Source of the DNA: JBKBIP01 sp046297495
Lineage (GTDB): Bacteria; Planctomycetota; Planctomycetia; Gemmatales; Gemmataceae
Assembly: GCA_046297495.1 (NCBI GenBank)
Contig: JBKBIP010000013.1
Location: 77,366 to 141,365 of the forward strand
Length of the DNA stretch: 64,000 nt
Direction of reading: 5' to 3'
Shown: positions 1 through 9,215 of the stretch, one piece after another
Numbering within the stretch: position 1 is the stretch's first letter
How the letters are laid out: every line of letters begins with the position of its first letter
The notes under the pieces: generated by a model
Databases searched by the model: none
What the model was told of the DNA's origin: nothing
The model's input: only the letters and a program-made list of their open reading frames with translations
Made by a program: the position numbers and the translations under genes

Positions 1-798
1 CGCTGCCAGGACGACCACATGGATGCTTTCCAATTTCGCTTCCCAGCGTTTCGACTGGGTAGTTCGCGTCGGCAAACTCGTTGTATGGGTTCGGAGAACG
101 CGCGTCAAGTCGCTTTTGTAGAACGGCCCGCTGGCCCCCCAATCGACCAACAGCAACGGCGATTCGTGGACGCGCTTGCAGGTCGGCGGGGCGTGCGGCA
201 AGGCGGCACGCTCGCCGACGGCGACGATGCTGGGGAAGCTACCGCACTTCCCCCCGGCTCGGCGAATGTACAGCTCCAAGGCGTCGCTCAAGGTCTTTTC
301 ATCGTCATCAGAACGCAACATGACCCGAAACATGGCGAAGGCTCGCTCGGCCATGCGAATCGCTTCCCGAATTTGCTCGATCTCCGACGGGTCCTTGACC
401 GCGCGCAGCTTTTCGACTCGGTCCCGCGCCCCCTTCCAGTCGTAAGTCGGCGCCAGTTGCCGCAGCGCTTCCCACTCGGCCACGCTCAGATGGCCACTTT
501 CAAACCCCACGCCACGGCTGCTGAGCTGGTTGAGCACCTCCGCCGTCGCTTGCGGCAAGGTCTGCGTCGGTGGCCGGATGTGGGCTTCCAGTCCGGGGCA
601 TTCCTCTTGAATCTGTTCGGTGAACCGGCCATCGCTGACCAAAATGGCGTGCCGCCGATGGAGAAGCAAATAACTGCTCTCGCCGCTGAAACCTGTCAAA
701 TAGGTGACATTAACTGGATTACTGATGAGCAGCACATCCAGACTTTCTTCCTTGAAACAGCGCGCCAGCCGTTGCCGCCGCCGAGCGGGATAATCCAT
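1..798 (-). CDS. Xaa-Pro peptidase (M24 family), partial
   Basis: This gene runs off the left edge of the window, so only its N-terminal 266 codons are visible. Reading the minus strand from the ATG at 796-798 gives a protein starting MDYPARRRQRLARCF, followed by the creatinase N-terminal signatures LLISNPVNVTYLTGFSGESS and VSDGRFTEQIQEE, and then the beginning of the pita-bread M24 domain (KDPSEIEQIREAIRMAERAF, LPHAPPT, DWGA). By family this is a cytoplasmic metal-dependent aminopeptidase removing residues ahead of proline (PepP/PepQ type). The metal-binding residues at the C-terminus lie outside the window. A long plus-strand open frame over the same bases is antisense to it and is not a gene. 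Confidence 0.85.
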   Translation of the reverse strand, partial: MDYPARRRQRLARCFKEESLDVLLISNPVNVTYLTGFSGESSYLLLHRRHAILVSDGRFTEQIQEECPGLEAHIRPPTQTLPQATAEVLNQLSSRGVGFESGHLSVAEWEALRQLAPTYDWKGARDRVEKLRAVKDPSEIEQIREAIRMAERAFAMFRVMLRSDDDEKTLSDALELYIRRAGGKCGSFPSIVAVGERAALPHAPPTCKRVHESPLLLVDWGASGPFYKSDLTRVLRTHTTSLPTRTTQSKRWEAKLESIHVVVLAA

Positions 799-1208
799 GC
801 TGCTTTCTCTCCACGTGCTGATCGAGGTGGCGAGGTTTGGTTTGGCGATTCCATCCGTAAGAGTCTGTCCGAAAAAGTTTGTGGGTCACGTTTGTAACGT
901 GCCTGTGCGGGTCTCGGCACGTTGGAAACGTGCCCCATGAGCTTTTTCGGATCATTTCTAAATGGTAAAAAGTGTATCGACTCCCCCGTTCAGCGACAAG
1001 GGGCCTGATAGCACGAGGGCACGAACCATCCGTGGCGAAACCATGACACACCTTCCCGAATCCATCCACCTCATCCGTGGCCACCCCCCCCGCGCTTGCT
1101 GGTAGGCCGAGCGGGGCCGGCGTATCGCACGGCGACGCAGTTGGAGCTGCGCCAGGATCACGCGGCGTTGCGGTGCAGGAAGAATGGACGGTGCCGGGGC
1201 AACAACCG
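799..1208. other. Intergenic region with one large palindrome
   Basis: About 410 bases between the partial M24 peptidase and a small membrane protein, both on the minus strand. Apart from the palindrome at 869-950 I see no gene, RNA or convincing promoter. Short open frames here on the minus strand are produced by the palindrome and have no supporting features. Confidence 0.5.
869..950. repeat. Imperfect 82-bp palindrome (GGCACGTT-type)
   Basis: Two 35-base arms (869-903 and 916-950) are reverse complements with roughly eight mismatches, separated by 12 bases. The inner arm carries CACGTTTGTAACGTGCC, matched by GGCACGTTGGAAACGTG. The outer part is CCGAAAAAG facing CTTTTTCGG. It would fold as one long hairpin. 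A minus-strand reading through it begins MGHVSNVP, a peptide I recall as a recurrent spurious annotation in planctomycete genomes, which suggests a dispersed repeat. It could also end transcription. No second copy is visible in this window. Confidence 0.7.
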
Positions 1209-1859
1209 TCACCACTGCCGGGGTGAATCCTGGTTCCAATTCTCTTGATATGTATCCGACAGAGGGCCGCTTTCTTGGAGCGTGAATGCCCGCTTCACGG
1301 TCGAGGACAGCATGAAACACAGCACGATGATGGGGTAAATCATCGTGATGAAGATGGCTCCCACCATGAACACCATGACGAACGAGGCCACGGTTTTCAG
1401 CATCTCCTGGTCGCGCATTTCCATGTCCGCTCTGGAGACCATGAGTTCCATGGTCTCATTCACGACCGGAATCACAAACACGACGGCGAAGATGAGGCCG
1501 AAAATTTTCAAGGCAATGCTGATCGAAGCGTATCCAATCGCCAGCTGCCGTCCCCACGCTTGCATTTGCAGCAAGCCCACGCCCGAGGCCAGCATCATAA
1601 TCGAAAGGGCCACCCCCAGCCCTTTTTCGGCTAATTGGATAGTCTTATAGGCAGAAATCGACTCTTCGACACGTTTTTCAAACTCTTGTTGAAACCGTTG
1701 TTGTTCATTCCCTTTCGACTTATCGAACCCGGCGAACATCTGCTGGCCGCCGGCCGCTTCGGCACCCAGGCCGCAAATGCCGCACACGAGGCCCATTCCA
1801 CCAAAAATTAATTGCAAGACGGCAATCACTGTCACGGATGTCGGACGCATGACGGGCAT
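1209..1859 (-). CDS. Small multi-pass membrane protein
   Basis: A 216-residue protein with no family I recognise confidently. Four hydrophobic segments are visible: about residues 8-31 (VIAVLQLIFGGMGLVCGICG), 81-104, 105-132 and 155-185. A charged, glutamine- and lysine-rich stretch at about 40-75 separates the first two and is probably soluble. The layout (single helix, polar loop, three-helix bundle) resembles uncharacterised planctomycete inner-membrane proteins. The start at 1859 is supported by AAGGA about 8 bases upstream. It is preceded on the same strand by the universal stress gene, 86 bases away, and may be cotranscribed with it. Confidence 0.75.
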   Translation of the reverse strand: MPVMRPTSVTVIAVLQLIFGGMGLVCGICGLGAEAAGGQQMFAGFDKSKGNEQQRFQQEFEKRVEESISAYKTIQLAEKGLGVALSIMMLASGVGLLQMQAWGRQLAIGYASISIALKIFGLIFAVVFVIPVVNETMELMVSRADMEMRDQEMLKTVASFVMVFMVGAIFITMIYPIIVLCFMLSSTVKRAFTLQESGPLSDTYQENWNQDSPRQW

Positions 1860-1945
1860 GGCAAATCCTTGTCACAAGAGGATGGGTAAGCAACGATGCC
1901 GCTGGAAAGCGTTGCCAAATTCATGTCGAAATCTTGCGCCTCTTT

Positions 1946-2413
1946 TTACTCATGCACGAACTCATGTTCCGGGTGGCGCACCGTCAGCACGGGACAGGGG
2001 GCGGTACGGACGACCTTCTCGGCGACGCTGCCCAAGAGCAAGTGGGCCAAGCCGGTGTGGCCGTGCGTCCCCATGACGATCAGGTCGAGGTCTTTTTCCT
2101 TGGCGAATTGGACGATGACTTGATGCGGGTTCCCCTCGCGCACCTCACAATGAATCGTCAAATGGCCGAGGTTTTGTTCCTCGATCATCTTAGCGAAGGC
2201 GTCGCGGGCGGCGGCGGTGAGCTGGTCGATGGATGGGGCCACCGGCGGGGCGACCGTAACCATGTCAGGAATGAACAGCGCCATGTCTTGCACGACATGG
2301 AGCAGATAGATGGCCGCCCCGAATTTGTCGGCGAAAGCCGCCGCGTATTTCAGGGCATTATAGGAGGATTTGCTGAAATCCGTCGGCACCAGGATATTGT
2401 GCAGGTCAATCAT
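1946..2413 (-). CDS. Universal stress protein, UspA family
   Basis: A 155-residue single-domain Usp. It opens with the typical beta-strand and loop NILVPTDFSKSSYNALKYA and ends with the ATP-binding signature GTHGHTGLAHLLLGSVAEKV, which fits the G-x2-G-x9-G-S/T pattern of ATP-binding Usp proteins, followed by APCPVLTVR. Length and order match the family. These cytoplasmic proteins are induced by stress or growth arrest, and the precise role here cannot be read from sequence. It lies 46 bases downstream of ilvE in the same direction, so it may share that transcript. Confidence 0.93.
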   Translation of the reverse strand: MIDLHNILVPTDFSKSSYNALKYAAAFADKFGAAIYLLHVVQDMALFIPDMVTVAPPVAPSIDQLTAAARDAFAKMIEEQNLGHLTIHCEVREGNPHQVIVQFAKEKDLDLIVMGTHGHTGLAHLLLGSVAEKVVRTAPCPVLTVRHPEHEFVHE

Positions 2414-2459
2414 GGGTGGTGTGCCTTGTGGGAAGGGTCGCCAATCGGCGACAGGCCAG

Positions 2460-3317
2460 TTACTCTCTCGTCAATTGATGAAAGCGCTCGCGCAGCATCT
2501 TGGTGATCGGGCCGGGTTTGCCGGCGCCGATGACGCGGCCATCGCATTGGACGATGGCGATGACCTCGGCGGCGGTGCCAGTCAGGAAGCATTCGTCGGC
2601 ACTGTACACATCATGCCGGGTCAGCGGCATCTCACGCACGGGGATATTGGCTTGCCGGGCCAACTCCATGATGGCGTTGCGCGTGATTCCCTCGAGAATG
2701 CCCGCTTCGATGGACGGCGTGCGCAGCTCGCCGCGCTTCACCAGGAAGATATTGTCGCCGGTGCATTCGGCGACTTCTCCCTTGTGGTTGAGCATGATTG
2801 CTTCCGGCACGCCGGCTTGCACCGCTTCGATCTTGGCCAAGATGTTGTTGAGATAGTTGAGTGACTTGATGCGCGGATTCAGGGCGTTGGGGTGGTTGCG
2901 GATCGTCGTCACCGTGCAGATTTCCATCCCCTTCTCGTACAATTCCGCTGGATACAAGGTGATGTCATCGACAATGATGATCACCTGCGGATCGCTGGTC
3001 CGGCGCGGGTCGAGGCCCAGGTAGCCGGCGCCGCGACTGACCACCAGGCGGATGTAGCCGTCTTTTTTGTCATTGACGCGCACGGCATCGTTGACGGCGT
3101 CGGTCATCTGGTCTGGGCTGAGGGGAATCTCCAGCTTGATATGGCGGGCGCTTTCATAAAGCCGATCGATGTGCTCGCGTAGGCGAAAAACTTTGCCGCT
3201 GTAAATCCGCAGCCCCTCGAACACGCCGTCGCCGTAGAGAAAGCCGTGATCATAGACACTGACCTTGGCGTCCGGCTTATCGAAATACTGACCGTTGATA
3301 TAGACCTTAGGTGTCAT
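2460..3317 (-). CDS. ilvE: Branched-chain amino acid aminotransferase
   Basis: A 285-residue class IV (PLP fold IV) aminotransferase. Residues 21-36 contain VYDHGFLYGDGVFEGL, the N-terminal family signature. The presumed PLP-binding lysine is K151 in RIKSLNYLNNILA. Further class IV blocks follow: GEVAECTGDNIFLV near 180 and DECFLTGTAAEV near 241. By family it transfers the amino group of glutamate to the 2-oxo acids of leucine, isoleucine and valine, the last step of their synthesis. D-amino acid aminotransferases share the fold, but this length and these motifs favour IlvE. It starts 13 bases after lolD ends and is probably cotranscribed with it. Confidence 0.88.
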   Translation of the reverse strand: MTPKVYINGQYFDKPDAKVSVYDHGFLYGDGVFEGLRIYSGKVFRLREHIDRLYESARHIKLEIPLSPDQMTDAVNDAVRVNDKKDGYIRLVVSRGAGYLGLDPRRTSDPQVIIIVDDITLYPAELYEKGMEICTVTTIRNHPNALNPRIKSLNYLNNILAKIEAVQAGVPEAIMLNHKGEVAECTGDNIFLVKRGELRTPSIEAGILEGITRNAIMELARQANIPVREMPLTRHDVYSADECFLTGTAAEVIAIVQCDGRVIGAGKPGPITKMLRERFHQLTRE

Positions 3318-3330
3318 GGATGTTCTCGAT

Positions 3331-4059
<729 letters not shown>

Positions 4060-4104
4060 GACGATCCTTTAGAGTTGATCCGAACCCCCAAGCCGGTCGC
4101 GGGG

Positions 4105-4131
4105 CGGCCGGTCGCCGCGCCACCGGCTTGG
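4105..4131. repeat. Copy of a CGGCCGGTCGCCGCGC intergenic repeat
   Basis: The 100-base space between lolC/E and lolD contains CGGCCGGTCGCCGCGC followed by ACCGGCTTGG. The same core occurs at 45682 next to the end of glgE. Together with the preceding AAGCCGGTCG it can fold back on itself. It is probably a short dispersed repeat rather than a regulatory site. Confidence 0.45.
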
Positions 4132-4159
4132 AGTGGTTCGGATTTTTTGCTTCTACGTG

Positions 4160-5563
4160 TCACTCATACCGCAGCGCCCGCACTGGATGCAGCAAGGCGG
4201 CGCGCAGAGCGGGCAAGATACTAAAGGTCACGGCAATGGCAATAGCGCCGATATTCACCAGCACGACGCTCAACGGTTGCAGGTCAGTGGGAATCTCATC
4301 GAAATAGTAAATGCGCCGGTCGAAAATTTCGCGGCCCGTCATTTGGGCCAGGAATTTTTCGATCTCGTTGATGTTCTCGGTCAGCGCCAGTCCCAAGCCG
4401 GTTCCCAGAATGGCCCCGACCACGCCCAGCAACAAACCGTAACCGAGAAAGATGGCCATGACGCCGCCGTTGGACGCCCCCAGAGCCTTCAAGATGCCAA
4501 TGTCGCGGGTTTTCTCGACGACGATCATGGTGAAAATGGCCAGAATGCCGAAGCCGGCCACGGCGATGATGAGGAACAACAGGATGTTCAATATCCCTTT
4601 CTCAATGTCAATAGCGGCCAGCAATGGCCCCTGCTTGTCTTCCCAGGTGCTGACTTGGTAATGCGAGGCGGGGAAAAGAGATTGTAATTCACTCTTGACC
4701 AACTTCAGGTCTCGATAGTCCTTCAACTTAATTTGCAGGTTGGTCACGCGATTGCTCATCGTGCGGAGATGCTGCAAATGATCGAGCGGCACAAAGACAT
4801 AACTGGAATCATACTCGCTCATCTCCGACTTGAAATAATCCCGGATCACGAAACTATCGAACACCGGCATCAGTCGTTCGCCGCTGACGGTGGTGAGGAT
4901 GACTTCATCACCGGGATGGAGGATGTAAATATCCTCGGGTTTGTCGCCGGGTTTGGCTTCCTTGTCGCGGTAGCTGGCCAAGGCATGACCAATGATGATC
5001 CCTTTGGGCACGCGCGGCGTGCTCTGGGGAGGATCGACCGGCGGGGGGCTGCCTGGCTCGGCCAGGGGAAGTTCCGGCGGCGTGGGAATGGGGGGATGAT
5101 GGAGATGATAACGGTGGATCATCTCTGGCGTGAGCTGAAAATTGGGACGTGGATCATCTTTTTGCAGCACCAGATGCGCGCTGAAGCCTCCCACGCTGGC
5201 CCGCCCTTCAGGGTCGATGCCGATCAGGTGAACGGGCCGGAGGATTACTTGTCCCTGATAGCGGTATTGCATCATGGCGAAGACTTCGACCGTTGGCGTC
5301 ACTGCCTCGATCTTGTCCCCAATCTTCGAGGCCATGATACGGCGGATTTTCTCATCGGCGTTGGGGAAACCATCGTAAGTCCGGCCTTCGATGATGATAT
5401 CGGACAGTAGGCCGTGCAGCCGTTCCTTCAGTTTGGAGCTAAATCCGCTCATCACGCTGTTGACGACGATGAGCGTGGCCACGCCGAGCATGACACTGAT
5501 GATACAGGCCAAAGCCAGGTAGCGCGTCCACAGATACCGCCAACAGAGAAGGAGTTTGTACAT
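4160..5563 (-). CDS. Lipoprotein-releasing permease, LolC/LolE family
   Basis: A 467-residue inner-membrane permease with the LolC/E/MacB layout: an N-terminal helix (LALACIISVMLGVATLIVV, about 16-34), a large periplasmic domain, then three C-terminal helices of the FtsX domain (about 330-355, 375-400 and 435-455). GILKALGASNGGVMAIFLG between helices is typical of the family. Within the periplasmic domain, about residues 155-185, sits a proline-rich insert (HHPPIPTPPELPLAEPG) that looks disordered. One permease gene is present rather than a C/E pair, so a homodimer is likely. Downstream lolD is 100 bases away. Confidence 0.87.
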   Translation of the reverse strand: MYKLLLCWRYLWTRYLALACIISVMLGVATLIVVNSVMSGFSSKLKERLHGLLSDIIIEGRTYDGFPNADEKIRRIMASKIGDKIEAVTPTVEVFAMMQYRYQGQVILRPVHLIGIDPEGRASVGGFSAHLVLQKDDPRPNFQLTPEMIHRYHLHHPPIPTPPELPLAEPGSPPPVDPPQSTPRVPKGIIIGHALASYRDKEAKPGDKPEDIYILHPGDEVILTTVSGERLMPVFDSFVIRDYFKSEMSEYDSSYVFVPLDHLQHLRTMSNRVTNLQIKLKDYRDLKLVKSELQSLFPASHYQVSTWEDKQGPLLAAIDIEKGILNILLFLIIAVAGFGILAIFTMIVVEKTRDIGILKALGASNGGVMAIFLGYGLLLGVVGAILGTGLGLALTENINEIEKFLAQMTGREIFDRRIYYFDEIPTDLQPLSVVLVNIGAIAIAVTFSILPALRAALLHPVRALRYE

Positions 5564-5605
5564 CGTCCATGATCTCCGGTACCCGCGATGGAGTTACACG
5601 CTTTC

Positions 5606-5655
5606 GATTCATCGGTTCACGCGCGCTTCCAGTGATCCGCGCAAAACGAGGAATC
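5606..5655. repeat. Palindromic repeat, family with GATTCATCG ends
   Basis: An imperfect inverted repeat between lysS and lolC/E. The left arm starts GATTCATCGGTTCACGCG, and the right arm read in reverse is GATTCCTCGTTTTGCGCGG. Related copies lie at 25150-25195, 35797-35844 and 55513-55555. The copy at 35797 shares the interior with this one (CGGTTCACGCG, then GATCC and CGCG). Confidence 0.6.
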
Positions 5656-5673
5656 CGGTATCCAAGGTGGCAT

Positions 5674-7209
5674 TCATTCCGTTGGCCGCAGCAGCGGGAA
5701 CAGGATCACATCGCGGATGGTCGTGGTATTGGTCAACAGCATGACCAGCCGGTCGATGCCGATGCCGAGTCCACCCGCTGGCGGCATGGCATGCTTCAGG
5801 GCGCGGATGAAATCCTCATCCATCTTGGCCATCGATTCTTCTTCGGGCAGTCCCGCCAACTGCTGGCGGAAGGTCCGCTCTTGCGTGATCGGGTCGTTCA
5901 GCTCGGTGTAGGCGTTGGCCAGTTCCATTCCTTGCACATACAGCTCGAAGCGCTCGGCGATATGCGGCTGGCCCCGTTTGCGCTTCGTCAAGGGACACAG
6001 ACCCGCCGGGTAATCGTAAATGAACACCGGCCCAGTTAGACTGTCCTCAACGTTGGCCTCGAACAATTCGTGAACAATCACGTCATGGTCTTTCCAGCCG
6101 ATTGACTTTTTCTGGTCATTTCGCAAGCAAGGGTCCACCCCCTTCGATGGGGCGATGTCGCGCACGGCCTGCGCATCGTCCAGCGCCACGCCGACATGCT
6201 CGCGGAAGGCATCGGCATAGGCTAACCGCTTCCAGGGGGGCGAAAAATCAATGATCTTATCGCCGAAGGGAAGTCGCATGGTATCGCCCAGCGTCCGGAC
6301 ACAGGCAATGATTAGCCCCTCGGTCAGGTCCATCATGGTGTGATAGTCGCCGTAGGCTTGGTACAACTCCAGCATGGTGAATTCGGGATTGTGCCGGGGG
6401 CTAATCCCTTCATTGCGAAACACCCGGCCAATCTCGTACACCTTTTCGATGCCGCCGACCAGCAAACGCTTGAGCGGCAGCTCGAGGGCGATGCGCAGGA
6501 ACAAGTCGATGTCCAAGGCGTTGTGGTGCGTGATGAACGGCCGGGCCGCCGCCCCGCCGGCGATGGCGTGCAAGGTCGGCGTCTCCACTTCGACATAGCC
6601 TTGACCATTCAGATAGTTGCGAATGCACTGAATGACGCGAATCCGTTTCAGGGCGCGATCCAGCGTCTCCGGGTTGTACGTCAGATCGAGATAGCGGTGC
6701 CGCAGACGATATTCGATCTCCTGCAAGCCCCCCCATTTGTCCGGGTGCGGCAGCAACGATTTGCCGAGAAAGTGCAATTGCTCGGCAAAGATGGTCAATT
6801 CGCCGGTCTTGGACAACCCCAGCGTGCCATCGACGCCGAGCAGGTCGCCCAAGTCCAACTCCTGAGCAATGGCCCAACCTTGTTCGCCAACCTGATTCTT
6901 GCCGATCATCACCTGGATATAGCTGGACCAAGTATCGATTTCCTCGCCGGCGCCGCGGGTGCTCTTCAACTCGCGCCGCGTCGGGTGTCCGGACCAGTCG
7001 CGGATCTCCAGAAAGTGCAGCTTGCCGGCGATGCGGCGCAGCACGATCCGACCGGCAGCGCGGACCTTAGGTGGATTGGCTTCGTTCAACGGCAGGTCGC
7101 GCAGGTGCTGAATCGGCTGATGGCCGTCGAACCGCCCACCCCAGGGATCAACCCCCAGCTCCTCCAAACGCCGTAACTTCTCGATGCGACTCGCTTCAAA
7201 CTCAGACAC
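5674..7209 (-). CDS. lysS: Lysyl-tRNA synthetase, class II
   Basis: A class II aminoacyl-tRNA synthetase that charges tRNA-Lys. The N-terminal OB-fold anticodon-binding domain covers about residues 50-150 (VRAAGRIVLRRIAGKLHFLE). Motif 2 is visible as FRNEGISPRHNPEFTMLELY, and motif 3 as GLGIGIDRLVMLLTNTTTIR near the C-terminus. I chose the GTG at 7207-7209, giving 511 residues from VSEFEASRIEKLR. An upstream GTG at 7258-7260 adds 17 residues that do not look like LysS and has no ribosome-binding site. A long plus-strand open frame over this gene is antisense. Downstream are lolC/E and lolD in the same direction. Confidence 0.94.
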   Translation of the reverse strand: MSEFEASRIEKLRRLEELGVDPWGGRFDGHQPIQHLRDLPLNEANPPKVRAAGRIVLRRIAGKLHFLEIRDWSGHPTRRELKSTRGAGEEIDTWSSYIQVMIGKNQVGEQGWAIAQELDLGDLLGVDGTLGLSKTGELTIFAEQLHFLGKSLLPHPDKWGGLQEIEYRLRHRYLDLTYNPETLDRALKRIRVIQCIRNYLNGQGYVEVETPTLHAIAGGAAARPFITHHNALDIDLFLRIALELPLKRLLVGGIEKVYEIGRVFRNEGISPRHNPEFTMLELYQAYGDYHTMMDLTEGLIIACVRTLGDTMRLPFGDKIIDFSPPWKRLAYADAFREHVGVALDDAQAVRDIAPSKGVDPCLRNDQKKSIGWKDHDVIVHELFEANVEDSLTGPVFIYDYPAGLCPLTKRKRGQPHIAERFELYVQGMELANAYTELNDPITQERTFRQQLAGLPEEESMAKMDEDFIRALKHAMPPAGGLGIGIDRLVMLLTNTTTIRDVILFPLLRPTE

Positions 7210-7516
7210 GATGACCAATTCTTTCTGTACGAAGGAATCCCGACACGCTGCCCGCGCCACGATGAAATGTGGATTCTAGCCCCATGCCGAATTGTGTCAA
7301 TTGCAACGACGGCGGGAGGTTACGGGAAACCACGCAGCTTACCCAAGATGAACGGACGCGGCTTCCGCCAAGTGATTCAGCCATCGCGCGCACGTTTTCC
7401 AGGGGTCAATCGTCTATAGGTTAAACCGTCGCGCGCTGGAGCAAGGTTCAAGGACCAACACCGACGCCGACATACTTCCCTATCGATGACAATTGTTGCT
7501 CCATAAGGAAAGCACC
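7210..7516. other. Divergent intergenic region
   Basis: About 300 bases separate lysS (leftward) from the beta-propeller-like gene (rightward), so promoters for both should lie here. I could not pick out a convincing -35/-10 pair. No RNA gene is seen; GGTTCAAGGACC near 7446 resembles a tRNA T-arm but has no cloverleaf around it. Confidence 0.4.
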
Positions 7517-8842
7517 ATGATCACGACTCAAACGGGAATCCGGGATCGACGCGCGGGGTTGCTGGTTTGGAGCGTGATCGGCACGCTGATTCTGGCCTTG
7601 GGTCCGGCCCGCGCCCAACCGTCCGCTGCGCCGCCGAGCAACCCGGACAGCGACACGACAACGGGCATCTGGAAGGAACAAGCCTTCGCGGAATTGAGCA
7701 AGACGCCGGCTCAAGTAGCGACCTTCTCCCGGGACGGCCAGGTTCTGGCCATCGCCGCCCGCAATAGCGTGACCCTGTGGGACACCACCACCGGTGCCAA
7801 GACCGCGACGTACACCTTGCCGGCGTCGCGCGCCGTCTCGCGCTGCATGTCGTTCTCAGCCGATGGCAAGCTGCTGGCGGTCACCAGCGCGACCAGCGCC
7901 AACCGCAATGAATACGTCGATGTTCTCGATTTGCAAGCCAGCGCGTCCGACACGCCGGAGCGCAAACCACTCAAAGCCAGCCTGGAACATTACCTGGCGG
8001 GCTTTTTCGCGGCGGATGGCCGGAAACTGCATCTGCTTTCGACGCCGACCGGTCCCTTCCTGCATGTCACTTTCCGCGAATGGGACCCAACCACGGGCAA
8101 GGTGACGGCCACGAAGCTGACCGCCGCCAACATCATCGCCACGCGCGGCATGACTCCCGGACAAGGGATTCGCAACGTCTGGCAACCCCAGCAAGACACG
8201 TTTGCCGTGAACGAGCGCGGCGTCTTTGTGATCGTCAATGGGCAACATGGCAGCTGGTTCGATCTCACCAAGACGGACGATCCCTTGGAGGCAACCCTGT
8301 CGTCCAGCGTCGGCGGCATTCCCGGCGCCCATGGGATGCCGGAGGGGGAGCCGTTCACCTTTGTCGGCTTCGCCCCAAACTCGGACGCGTGCCTCATGGG
8401 CAATCTCAGTGGCGGCATCTACTTATTGGGATCGATACCAGGTGGCATCACTAACATGCCGCACTTACGTGATTGGGTGGTGCGTGCCAAGGACCTCAAG
8501 GCGCATCCGCCATTTCCTTCCGCGCGCGGCCGGCGCAACGCCATCCTGAGCATGGCCATTCCGCCCGACCGCAAGATGCTGTTCTCCTTCGCCGAAGACG
8601 GTAAACTCTGCGCACACCACGTCGCGGATACCTTGAAGAAAATCGAGGAGCCGATCAAGCCCAACCAGAAGGGGACCATCATTATTGCCGATAAGGACAT
8701 GAATCTCCCGCTCCAACAGATCGGCGCCGTCCGCCTTGCCACCGCGCCGATCTACGCTTCCTTCGCCCCGGCTGGCGACAGACTTGTGGCATTCGATGTC
8801 ATCAATCGCCAGCTGCGCGTGCGCTTGTGGGCACGCGAGTGA
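7517..8842 (+). CDS. Exported WD40/beta-propeller-like protein
   Basis: The ATG at 7517 follows AAGGAAAG at good spacing and gives a 441-residue product. A signal sequence is visible (RRAGLLVWSVIGTLILALGPARAQ region, about residues 10-35), so it is probably exported. The rest has degenerate WD40-like units: VATFSRDGQVLAIAARNSVT, CMSFSADGKLLAVTS, FVGFAPNSDACLMG, and near the end IYASFAPAGDRLVAFD. The repeats are irregular and I cannot count blades with certainty. Planctomycetes carry many such propeller proteins of unknown function. No enzyme motif is visible. It stands alone between divergent lysS and the Uma2 remnant. Confidence 0.78.
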   Translation: MITTQTGIRDRRAGLLVWSVIGTLILALGPARAQPSAAPPSNPDSDTTTGIWKEQAFAELSKTPAQVATFSRDGQVLAIAARNSVTLWDTTTGAKTATYTLPASRAVSRCMSFSADGKLLAVTSATSANRNEYVDVLDLQASASDTPERKPLKASLEHYLAGFFAADGRKLHLLSTPTGPFLHVTFREWDPTTGKVTATKLTAANIIATRGMTPGQGIRNVWQPQQDTFAVNERGVFVIVNGQHGSWFDLTKTDDPLEATLSSSVGGIPGAHGMPEGEPFTFVGFAPNSDACLMGNLSGGIYLLGSIPGGITNMPHLRDWVVRAKDLKAHPPFPSARGRRNAILSMAIPPDRKMLFSFAEDGKLCAHHVADTLKKIEEPIKPNQKGTIIIADKDMNLPLQQIGAVRLATAPIYASFAPAGDRLVAFDVINRQLRVRLWARE

Positions 8843-9215
8843 CAAGAAAGAGCAATAACCGTCTTGGAGGGGGGAATTAGCCGCACATTTGGGATCCCAT
8901 GCCGTCCTCGCGACTTATTCCGCGCGCTGGCCCATCTATTCTTGATGATTCCGATTCCATCGGGAGTCAGCATACACGAAGCTATTCGGAAAAGCTGATA
9001 TTACTCGGCAGGAAAGATTCTACCGAGCACGCAGCGCGAGCCAGTGCCGCACTGGCTCGCGCTGCGTGCTCCTATGATTTTCTTTCGTGCCGAGATAATA
9101 CCGCCCCCCGTCTGCTCACACTCGTTGGATGCGGCTCCTTCACTCAACGTCCCCCCCTTGGCGCTTGCGGCGAGAACGGCGATAATCCGGTCAGGGTCAG
9201 AGAAAGGAGGAACCC
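8843..9215. other. Intergenic region with perfect palindrome
   Basis: About 370 bases between the propeller-like gene and the Uma2 remnant. Besides the 47-base palindrome at 9025-9071 and the ribosome-binding site AAGGAGG before 9216, I see no gene or RNA here. Confidence 0.45.
9025..9071. repeat. Perfect 23-bp inverted repeat (GAGCACGCAGCGCGAG)
   Basis: The arms at 9025-9047 and 9049-9071 are exact reverse complements with a single base between them, starting GAGCACGCAGCGCGAGCC. The same left arm recurs without a mismatch at 63964-63986 at the end of the window. Two distant near-identical copies indicate a mobile or dispersed palindrome, not simply a terminator of the upstream gene. Confidence 0.8.

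Noticed and set aside
19..897. 292-residue plus-strand open frame
   Set aside because: It is antisense to the M24 peptidase, whose minus-strand reading has clear family motifs; the plus-strand product has none.
869..950. Short minus-strand ORF starting MGHVSNVP as a gene
   Set aside because: It is the readout of a palindrome and has no coding support.
7440..7460. T-arm-like GGTTCAAGGACC suggesting a tRNA
   Set aside because: No acceptor, D or anticodon arm can be drawn around it.
9025..9071. CRISPR-like repeats among the recurring palindromes
   Set aside because: Copies are kilobases apart with no regular spacers and no cas genes.
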